This document shows, piece after piece, positions 35,509-44,800 of a stretch of DNA of 64,000 nt. Below the pieces are notes generated by a model. That model was given only the letters and a program-made list of their open reading frames with translations, did no database searches and was not told the origin of the DNA. A program made the position numbers and the translations under genes. The stretch's first letter is position 1, and every line of letters begins with the position of its first letter. The stretch is from Filobasidium wieringae (lineage: Eukaryota > Basidiomycota > Tremellomycetes > Filobasidiales > Filobasidiaceae): assembly GCA_001600055.1 (NCBI GenBank), contig BCIV01000002.1, forward strand, positions 4,287 to 68,286, written 5' to 3'.

Positions 35509-36146
35509 ATGAAGCTTAACCAAATCATTCTCGCAACGACATACCTCCTAGGCCTGACTCTAGCTGTTCCTTTACCTCTCTCTCGCAGAGACTTGGTCGA
35601 ACTACCAGACATCACTCTACCGGATATAACCTTACCTGATGTATCGCTTGCGAATGGCAATAACGTCTTAAGCAATAACCTGAATGGGAACACGATCAGT
35701 AATAATGGGAATGGTAAGTCGAATGTAGGACGCTCCGGAGATATCATACTGAACATGCTTGTCTTGCAACCAGGTGACGCTGCCTCTGCAGTCGAAGGAG
35801 CCTTTTCTGGTAATGGGAATGGTGAGCATTTTACACAAGCATGCTTGAACCACTTGACCAATTCTCTGGACCGCTCTTAGGCAGCGGATCTTCCAATTCT
35901 GACAACGGGAACAACAATGCAGCGAACAATGGATCGAATGACCAAAATAATGGGAACAACAACGTAGTCAGCTCGAGCACGAACGGTATTTCTGACATTG
36001 TCGGTTCCATCGCGGGAGGTGCGAGCGATATGACCTCAGACATCATGGGAGGGGTCAACGATATAGCGAGTGGAGCGGAGGGGACTGTCGTGACGGTTTT
36101 GAAGGGTGGAGAGGATACAGCAGTCAAGATCGTTCGGCCGTCGTAG
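35509..36146 (+). CDS. small secreted Asn/Gly-rich protein B
   Basis: Three exons (35509-35713, 35774-35821, 35881-36146) total 519 nt, 172 aa. Signal peptide MKLNQIILATTYLLGLTLA, then a short repeat DITLPDITLPDVSL, an Asn/Gly-rich middle, and an amphipathic region (GISDIVGSIAGGASDMTSDI, then GGVNDIASG). It has the same architecture, composition and phase-1 intron placement as protein A, so the two probably arose by local duplication followed by fast change. The function is unknown; a cell-surface or extracellular role is inferred from the signal peptide only. Confidence 0.8.
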
Positions 36147-36341
36147 ATATCGACATACGCTTATAATATCTGTATCAACATGTATCGAAACGACAACATA
36201 TAATAAAAGGCTCAGAGAAAGAACGATCCTGCCTCTTGCTAAAGAAGGATACCTGACTCTCAAGGCAACGGTATCTCGCCCTTAGCCACTAAACATCATC
36301 CAACAACCACATTAGTATACATCAGCTTATGCAGATGCTGA

Positions 36342-37486
36342 TCACTTACTCAGTACGGCTTGTCCCCTCAATAAGACCCTCCCCTCCTCCTCTTTCCAAA
36401 CCACGCTCAATTCACCTCTCCTCGATCCGCCCTGCGTAGCGTGTAGTTCCGTCCTGGGTTGTACGTTGAGTTTTTTAGAATATAGAGGAGCTAGTATACA
36501 ATGAAGAGCACCTGCAGGTGTAGTAGTGATGAGCGATGTCCGTTTCAGGAGACATGCCTGTGCCAAATAACGCACCGGTGACTGGATCCTCAGGGATGCC
36601 AATGTTAGGTCCGAACATGCGGGTATCAAAGTCCGGACCGACCGTTCCATTAGTAATGTTCAAAGTGGTGATAGCGACGACTTCCGTCTTGATTTGTGCC
36701 TGTTTTGAATCATGAGAAATTATGGGCGATCGATCGCAGGGCATAGATTTCGAGCTCGTCAACGCTCACGATATACCCGATATCTATATTCCAATCTTGT
36801 AGCCGATCCCCTTGATCCAATTCCACCTCGATAATAGTTTCCAAATTCCCGCTGCTCCAAACTTTCCTGACCAAGCTATACTTTTCTCCCAAAGCGTTTC
36901 TAAGCGGTCCGGTGAATTGCTCATCCTCCAGAGCCTCCTGGTTTAAGGACGGGACATCATCAGGGAAATCCAACTCGTACGCTTCCTCTCCGTCCGATCG
37001 CCGGATCCGAATAGCTTTCAATTTGCCGGAAAGGGTATCGAACGTGTACTGTTCAACCCCACCATAGAGCTCATGAGAGGAGAGTACGGCGGTAGAAGCG
37101 ATGGTAGCATGTCCACAGAGCTTGACTTCTACAGTAGGAGTGAACCAACGAAGTCCGAAACACCCTGTTTTCTCGGCTGGAACGAGGAAGGCTGTCTCTG
37201 GACAATTAATTTCCCTACGGATCGCGGTGCATGATCAGCTCGAGCTGAAAGATTGAGTATAGAGCTAACGACTCGCCTAGCTATGAGGAGCATGTGCTCA
37301 TCACTCAGACTACTCGGATTAGACTTTCCATCCAGAATCACAACGCCTATAGCAGGAGGTCGCTCGATCACTATGTCGCTTACGAGCTATGCTACGAACC
37401 TAGATCTTCGACTTACCTGCCGGGTTCCCACTATATGGCTTGGACGTGAACGCATTGACGGTTTGATACCGCAAGTTCCCTGGCAT
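36342..37486 (-). CDS. PhzF-like isomerase/epimerase family protein
   Basis: The start MPGNLRYQTVNAFTSKPYSG and NPAGVVILDG are the N-terminal PhzF motif. Next come NFSETAFL (with the catalytic-type Glu), CFGLRWFTPTVEVKLCGHAT (xCGHAT motif), and RMFGPNIGIPEDPVTGALHC, the hallmark (GIxEDPVTGxxH) of the second half. The C-terminus reads GSRRGELSV and GRVLLRGQAVLSK. The intron near 36.49-36.55 kb restores VTGALHC. The family includes PhzF of phenazine synthesis, but most fungal members are housekeeping proteins of unknown substrate. Several small introns are needed in the first half. Confidence 0.88.
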
Positions 37487-37917
37487 AATGATGATCTGAT
37501 CTTGAACAAAAGGTCGAGGAACTCTGGACACCGGAATTCAGAGATGAACTGGGCCAATGAATCTGATTCGAGCAAGGTAGTTCTGACCTGGAGGAGTAGA
37601 AGTTGACTCGATCAGTTTGGATCCGTGTATCTTACTAATCGTCCGTCACGTGACCCACGTCACGCCTTTTTTTCTTTATGATACACGTCATTCCGGTCGA
37701 CATATTTATCACTGGTCAAGGTGCTTTGTCGAACTGCAGGGCGGTGTTGTAGATACAATGATCGGAGCATGAAAGAATATCGCATAAGAACTACGTAGCA
37801 TGGATTCTTATATAGTTTCCCTTTGAGTTGACTTCCTTTTACAATCTCCCCTTGTACTGAAACGCACCTGAAACGACAACACGTTTTGGAATTGTGTCAT
37901 CTGATAGGAAGCGGATC
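37487..37917. other. intergenic region at the left edge of the accessory island
   Basis: 431 bp, AT-rich in parts (T run near 37668-37675). No gene or terminal repeat was found that would mark a mobile-element boundary. Confidence 0.4.
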
Positions 37918-40045
37918 CTAATCATGAATCGTGCTCGTGGACAAGCAGACCATCAGGTCAATGCCTGCCTGTAAGGCTACTCGAAGCACTCCAGTGCGAT
38001 AAGATGAGATGAGGGCTGAAGACCCTTCCGATGCTTGAAGTGCTTGGACCAGCAGACGGAACAAAGCGATTCGGTCTTGAAGAGAAGGCGAAGAACTCTT
38101 CTGTGTTACCTCATGGATATCCAACATTAGTTCGAGGTCAGTCTTGGTCAGTGTCTCTGTCTCAGCAGCTAGATAATCCAGCAGTAATCGCTCTACATTC
38201 TCCGTCTTGAGCTCAGTCTCGGCTAGCACCATTCGACCCTCAATCTCTTTCGAATACCTGAGCTCGTTCTCGAGTTGAGAAATTCGACCTGCCGTTCCTT
38301 CAAGATGAGAAATTCGACCCTCACGCTCCTTGGCCTCGACCTCCAGCTCNNNNNNNNNNNNNNNNNNNNNNNNNNNNNNNNNNNNNNNNNNNNNNNNNNN
38401 NNNNNNNNNNNNNNNNNNNNNNNNNNNNNNNNNNNNNNNNNNNNNNNNNNNNNNNNNNNNNNNNNNNNNNNNNNNNNNNNNNNNNNNNNNNNNNNNNNNN
38501 NNNNNNNNNNNNNNNNNNNNNNNNNNNNNNNNNNNNNNNNNNNNNNNNNNNNNNNNNNNNNNNNNNNNNNNNNNNNNNNNNNNNNNNNNNNNNNNNNNNN
38601 NNNNNNNNNNNNNNNNNNNNNNNNNNNNNNNNNNNNNNNNNNNNNNNNNNNNNNNNNNNNNNNNNNNNNNNNNNNNNNNNNNNNNNNNNNNNNNNNNNNN
38701 NNNNNNNNNNNNNNNNNNNNNNNNNNNNNNNNNNNNNNNNNNNNNNNNNNNNNNNNNNNNNNNNNNNNNNNNNNNNNNNNNNNNNNNNNNNNNNNNNNNN
38801 NNNNNNNNNNNNNNNNNNNNNNNNNNNNNNNNNNNNNNNNNNNNNNNNNNNNNNNNNNNNNNNNNNNNNNNNNNNNNNNNNNNNNNNNNNNNNNNNNNNN
38901 NNNNNNNNNNNNNNNNNNNNNNNNNNNNNNNNNNNNNNNNNNNNNNNNNNNNNNNNNNNNNNNNNNNNNNNNNNNNNNNNNNNNNNNNNNNNNNNNNNNN
39001 NNNNNNNNNNNNNNNNNNNNNNNNNNNNNNNNNNNNNNNNNNNNNNNNNNNNNNNNNNNNNNNNNNNNNNNNNNNNNNNNNNNNNNNNNNNNNNNNNNNN
39101 NNNNNNNNNNNNNNNNNNNNNNNNNNNNNNNNNNNNNNNNNNNNNNNNNNNNNNNNNNNNNNNNNNNNNNNNNNNNNNNNNNNNNNNNNNNNNNNNNNNN
39201 NNNNNNNNNNNNNNNNNNNNNNNNNNNNNNNNNNNNNNNNNNNNNNNNNNNNNNNNNNNNNNNNNNAGAACGGGTTGGTCGAGAAGGACTGTGGGTGCGG
39301 GTGCGGGTTCAAGAACGGGTTGGTCGAGAAGGACTGTGGGTGCGGGTGCGGGTTCAAGAACGGGTTGGTCGAGAAGGACTGTGGGTGCGGGTGCGGGTGC
39401 TGCGAGGCCAGGGTGGTCGAGATAGATCTGCTCCTTTGTTTGTTGTTCCTCTTGATCAGGATCTAGACCGATATAAATCTCTTTGAGGCGTATAGGGTCT
39501 TGCCGACATGCCCGGAAGAAGTCCACATGTACCTGCCGCTGTTCCTCAGTCATTACGTTCCACCATAGATATCTTTGTAGGGTCTCTGGTTTAGATGGAA
39601 TGTATCTGGAGGAATGCCTTAGGTCATTCTCTCTACGAGGATGAACACACCAACAGGTCGGGCATATATTCAAGGTGTCGGTTGGGGATGTGTCTGTCCA
39701 ATACAACAAGTTCAATGAGGCCCCGAACCTAAATATGCCAAATGCGACATGAGACTCGCCGCTTCCCCCTATCGTAGTAGGGACATCCTGCAGAATTGCT
39801 CTGGGTCCTCCCATTGGATAAGGGTTACCATTTAACATCAACCGTCTAAGCCTGTCATGGGCCGCTTGCCAGGTCCAAGATGTGCTGATGAAACCTGGCG
39901 GCTGTTGCAATGAACTTGCTATATCCAACGGCACCGTGCAAATCTTCTTCCAATGGTTCTCAAACCTTTCTATCTTTGTTTGTAACAATACCAACCCCTT
40001 AGGAGAGTTGGCATAGCCCTTCTGATTTACTCTTGGAGGACTCAT
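37918..40045 (-). CDS. coiled-coil protein with 15-residue tandem repeat, interrupted by an assembly gap
   Basis: The N-terminal half reads from MSPPRVNQKGYANSPKG at 40045 (an upstream exon may add more, after the acceptor CTTACAG near 40135). It contains the Cys-Trp cluster ICPTCWCVHPRREND and a hydrophobic/aromatic core, then reaches a 15-aa repeat with unit EPAPAPTVLLDQPVL just before 917 Ns. After the gap the C-terminal part is coiled coil (ISHLEGTAGRISQLENELR) and an all-helical end ending STSTIHD. The two halves are in different frames across the Ns, but the N length is not reliable. I recognise no family. The gene is on the opposite strand to the GIY-YIG locus and faces away from it. 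Confidence 0.6.
38350..39266. other. assembly gap (917 Ns)
   Basis: The gap lies inside the coding region above and abuts perfect 45-bp tandem repeats, so a collapsed or unresolved repeat array is the likely cause. The true length is unknown. Confidence 0.95.
39267..39400. repeat. 45-bp tandem repeat, coding
   Basis: Two full copies and one nearly full copy of a 45-bp unit beginning AGAACGGGTTGGTCGAG lie at 39267, 39312 and 39357. Because 45 is a multiple of three, the minus-strand frame is kept and each unit adds 15 residues (EPAPAPTVLLDQPVL). The array continues into the gap. Confidence 0.95.
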
Positions 40046-40460
40046 GCTCGAGTTGGTCAATTGACTGAATGCTCGATTGTTTGTTCCGTAGTCTGTCCAA
40101 GACGTTTGAGTGAATGCGCGAGTAGTACTTCTGTAAGACAATAATCACAAGTCCGCTCTCAGTCCAGAGTCACGAACAGTTTTCGCAATTCTGCTCGGTC
40201 TACCGGTAAATACCGGATCGGTCTTTGTCCAGCAGTATCCTAGAACGTTGTACTACACACTGGACAAGCTCTCGTTTTGATTGGAACAGTTTGGAACTTG
40301 GGCTCAGAAAAAAAAATGCAATAGTTTCCCCCGCCTAGGGCGCACAATTGTATAAAGATAGATATCGACGACACAACAACTCACCTAACTGCCTGAGACC
40401 GGTGATCGCTTTTGATGGGACCAGGTACCGGAAATTCTCAGCAGATCGATTTCGATCTCC

Positions 40461-40745
40461 CTGTAGCGGTTGCAGCAGCTCGGCCGATGACTTTGCTGTA
40501 GCGGTTGCAGCAGCTCGACCGATGACTTTGCTGTAGCGGTTGCAGCAGCTCGACCAATGACTTTGCTGTAGCGGTTGCAGCAGCTCGACCAATGACTTTG
40601 CTGTAGCGGTTGCAGCAGCTCGACAAAGACTTCACTGTAGCGGTTGCAGCAGTTTGACCAACGGCTTCACTGTAGCGGTTGCAGCAGCTCGACCAACGGC
40701 TTTACTGTAGCGGTTGCAGCAGCTCGACCAACGGCTTTACTGTAG
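40461..40745. repeat. 35-bp non-coding satellite, eight copies plus a partial ninth
   Basis: The core CTGTAGCGGTTGCAGCAG starts at 40461, 40496, 40531, 40566, 40601, 40635, 40670 and 40705, with a truncated copy at 40740. Spacing is 35 bp except one step of 34. A 35-bp period shifts the reading frame each copy, so it is unlikely to be coding. Spacer bases (CTCGACCAATGACTTTG type) vary more than the core. The array lies between two divergent genes of the island. Confidence 0.92.
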
Positions 40746-41185
40746 CAGACTTCCTCCAGATTGAAAGAAGGAGAACTTGATTCTATCGGTCTACATGAAG
40801 CTCATGGCGGTAGTTGTGTCGATCTTGACGGCAATCACACGACAGTTCCTGTAGCATTGGCAGCAGACAGCCCAGTTGGCCGTGAGAGGTCGCTGTAGCG
40901 GTCGCAGCAGCTTGTCTCACGCCCAGACTAGGTCGCGATGTAGCCATTGCAGCAGGTTGTGTCTTGATAAGCCGTCAGCACGATACCAGAATCATGTAGT
41001 CAGGGGGAACAAAGATGAGGGTTTCATGTACTGCACGTTACCCCAACGAGCACATGGGGCGTGCGCGGCAAGTCCCACCTCAGACTGCCATGGTGAAACG
41101 CACCGTGTCCTATCTAAAACATGTCGTTGCATCTATTTAACATATACAAAGCCAGAAGACACACATCCCAAGACCCAAGATTGAT
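40746..41185. other. intergenic region with dispersed copies of the satellite core
   Basis: Diverged single copies of the core (CTGTAGC followed by GCAGCAG) occur near 40850, 40890 and 40938. The rest holds no supported gene and is the upstream region of the small Cys-rich basic protein. Confidence 0.5.
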
Positions 41186-41699
41186 ATGGACGTCACAAGC
41201 ATATGCACAGGGTGCCTTACAGCGGACAAGAACAAACAGACAAGGATGTGCCAAACCAAGCAGTGTGTCAGATTTCGGGCCAGCGAGCCACAACATCCAG
41301 TCCGTCGAGCCGCTGCGGTAACTGCTACTCGGGAAGCTGATTTATTATCGGACAGTCAAACAAGCGAAAACTGACAGAGAATAGGACGCTCAGCAAGGAA
41401 CTGGAGATTGACAGACCTGCTGTTTCTTCAAACCAGTCGAACGGCAGGTCCCCCATGAAGACTTCCCGACATAAGGCTTCCCCAGCGCGCAAGAAGAGAG
41501 TAGTAGAGGTGAGTGGTTCAAAAACAGGATGAGGGTTAGGTCCTTCATATGTCGCATGTCGCTCGGGCAGGTAGAAAAAGGGAATTCCCGAGGGCGTGCT
41601 ATGGTCGAGATGGATTTCGAAGCGGAATTGGCGGACTTGAGGAAACGGAAGATCGGCCGAAAAGATGGAACAAAGAACGGAAAGGAGGGGTCGAAATAA
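41186..41699 (+). CDS. 129-aa basic protein with putative C-x2-C-x11-C-x4-C zinc-binding motif
   Basis: Three exons (41186-41317, 41380-41508, 41571-41699) each hold a whole number of codons; both introns are 62 nt. The N-terminus places four cysteines at residues 7, 10, 22 and 27 (ICTGC, then MCQTKQC). The rest is Lys/Arg/Ser-rich, including KTSRHKASPARKKRVVE, with a short amphipathic acidic helix (MVEMDFEAELADLRKRK). The look is of a small nucleic-acid-binding or adaptor protein, but this is inference from composition. It ends 120 bp before the start of the large GIY-YIG-like gene on the same strand, so the two may be co-regulated. No family recognised. Confidence 0.6.
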
Positions 41700-41819
41700 T
41701 GATCAAAAAGAATGATCCAACACGTCCAGTAGTATCGATCAGTAGTGTAGTACAACTGTAACCCTTAGCATGTTGGTAAACCTAGAATCGATAACACGCT
41801 CAAACGGAGCGTTGCAGTC

Positions 41820-44800
41820 ATGACCATACAGACCTCTCTGCAGGATCAGGACCGGGTCGCTTCCGCCGTCAACGCATATGTATCGGTGTGCGAGGAAACT
41901 CACCGTGGACATGCTGTCAGCGCATTTGTCAGTCATCATGGGGGTACAGCAAAGATATTGGAATGGCTCGATGCTAGAGAACAAGCGACATCGAAACAAG
42001 CGAGATCGGAACATGCACATCATCGCTGAAATGTTAGCAACTGGTGTGATGAATCAGGATAGGGTAACTGCATTGGGAGGACGCAACCCTTTTAAAGCTG
42101 GTTCCGAAGAATATGGTATTTACATCCACTTTATGACTCGCCGTGACACGGACGGTCAACTTTATATGCTGGTCTACGTCGGATCAGCCGTTGCTGGCGG
42201 AGCCAAGGGCGCCAAATTTGAGGGGTTCAACAGCAGGATGTCATACTACCAGGTTGTTATCGATAGGTGGGGCCCCAAATGGGAGCAGAGGTGCGTACCT
42301 GAGAACGTCCTCGGGCGATAAGGCGTACGATTGACGGTATCAATTTGACTAGGTCGAAGGAGATGGCCATGCACGGCGAGTTCTGTTATCCTACGCCCGG
42401 ATCCCGCTGGGACATCCCAAAAGTCTCAGAAGCATGGTTTATTGCCGCCAGTTTTTCTCCCAGATCTCTATATGCAGCCTGGTGTACGGAAGATGCTGCC
42501 AGCAGTCACCGACTAGGTTATCATCTTAGAGAGGATAGGAAACAGAGCCCGCATGATCACGCATTTCGACAATGGCCCGAAATGGTCAACGGATTGGCAT
42601 GGTTCTTGGAGGGGTTGTACATGTTCCTTACTGGAGGTGCTCCGCTAGTCTACAAGCGAAGAACATGCGATGCTTTGGTCATACCAGTGCTCAACAGATT
42701 GAAGCTGCAGGTGAGCGCTACCGTGACATTCTCATAAGCTTGGCTTGGAGCTGACTTACGAGTGAGCATTACCACTTGTGACAGGACACAACATTGTTGT
42801 GGTACACGCCTGTAGACTATATCAGGATTAACGGAAATGCCCGTCTTCCTTGCTTCGAGCCTCATGCTGGAGGAGCACCGGCGTCTGGTGTCGAACCGCG
42901 AAAGACGCAACGGCAGCGTTCCGACTATCAAAGAAAGCTGAATAGGCTCCTACGTGAGAACACCTTTCCTGCGACATGGAAGAAATATTATGCTTGGATA
43001 AATACATGTAGGGAACAATATCAAGTCGTCTTACAAGACATGACCAAGGAGGGTCTTCCAGGACTAACTAAAGATCGAGCAGATTTGCGCCGCGCATTCA
43101 AAACAGCGAGGAAATTCATCGAAACTATTTGCTGGGATGATCACGGGGGAGGTCGCATGATTCCAATTCCAGAGGAAGGGAATGTGCTGTTGGTCCTAGG
43201 ACAGTGTGTCTTTTTCAAGGAAGGTTTGCAAACGTGCCTAAAGTTTGAAGCGCTGGCATGTCGTGATGATGTCTACCACGATCGTACGTGTGGGCCCATC
43301 GTAGACATCGACCTCCGCCTGGAAGGTCATCATTGGCGTTCTTGGACACTCAACGTTCTCAAGGTCGACAAGTACGGACTCCCCAAAGCAACTGGTACAG
43401 ACATCGAAATAGCGTTCTTTACTCGTAGTGGTACAGCTGGGACTTGGTCCCGACGCCTGGGCTCTGTGAAGATAGACGGCGCGACCGAGGCTCAGCAATA
43501 TGAGGCTGGTCATTTCTTGATGAAGGTTGCAGCATTGGCCCGGCTTTCTGTGGCCATCGCAAAATACCTGGGTCTATATTACGAAATGCCTCATGCATCA
43601 GCCCTAGCTTTAAGTCGGTTCTTTACCCATACAGGTACAGTCTCTTATACGGGTATACAGGTACACACTCTGATACGTTTACCCATACAGGTACAGACTC
43701 TGATACGGGTAAGGAATTCTTATGGAGGACGGTGGGAGAACAATTATCCCATAACGCAGAACCGCTCTCGCCCAACATCAAGCTGTGTTTTCCAGGAGTT
43801 GACTCCCTCGTCCATGTCCCTGAGGAAAGAATTGGTTCCAGGTTAGCATTCCAAGCGAAATATAGGGTGTTGAAGCTTGACTGACGAATTGAGACGATGT
43901 CCCTGAGGAATGCAGCTTGCCCTTGCCGCTAGGGGTCAAACGGAAAGAACTGTCAAGCAGAATACGCCAGCAAGGCATATGCACCGAAGTGACCAAGGAA
44001 GGGCATTATGGTTATAGGATTCTGCCAAAGAGTTGGAACGACGCTGATGACACCTCCGAGACATACATCGGTGTGACCGTTCATCGTGCAGTGATCAACC
44101 GGCTTCTGTGGACGATATATCTGCCCGAGTTTGAACACCACCCTTTGCACGAACGAATTGAAATGCTTGATTACATCGCGCAGAAGATAGCTGAAGGAAC
44201 GTACGACCTGAAGCCGGCATTCAAACCCGGGTCTATACTGGAAAGTGCACGGCATCATCGCCCGGAGGTGTACTACAGCATCGGTGGACCGATCAAAGAA
44301 GCACACCGTGTGCTCTGGGCTACATTTGGTAACGCGACGTCTTCAAATTTGGAGCGTATCGCCACGGAGCAATGGGAACCAGACCCTTTGCAGTCAAGCT
44401 GGTGCGCAATTCCTCCTTTGGAAGCGGATGACCGAGACACAAGACGCCTACGCAGACTAGTCTCCTCACAAAATGCGAGACTCTCGCTTGTATTGGGGTA
44501 CACTGCTTGTGAATTGAGATACGGAAGACCTACCTGCTCAAGCCTGATAGACATTCTTCTTGAATGGATTGACGTTCAGCTGCAGACGCTGGGGGCCAAT
44601 CCAGTGATTCAGTCAGTGGCTGAATGTCTGTCAGAAAAGACATCTAAAAGCTTCAGACTAAGCGACCGTTGGACTTGGTCAAGGGTTGTGAACCTGGTAC
44701 GAATGTTGGTCAGCAGGAGCACTCGTATGCAGCCAATATCAGCGCACTGCTCTTGGCTATATAAGATTGCGATTGAACGTTCCAACGAGTTGTGTTCGGC

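Noticed and set aside
36342..37486. PhzF-like gene as evidence of phenazine biosynthesis
   Set aside because: No other phenazine gene is present, and PhzF-like proteins are widespread in fungi without that pathway.
40335..40635. Open frames rich in Leu-Gln or Ala-Thr across the 35-bp satellite
   Set aside because: A 35-bp period changes frame in each copy, and the open frames exist only because the repeat lacks stops. They are not credible genes.
40461..40745. Possible CRISPR-like array
   Set aside because: The DNA is eukaryotic, the spacers are themselves near-identical, and the unit is a simple tandem satellite.
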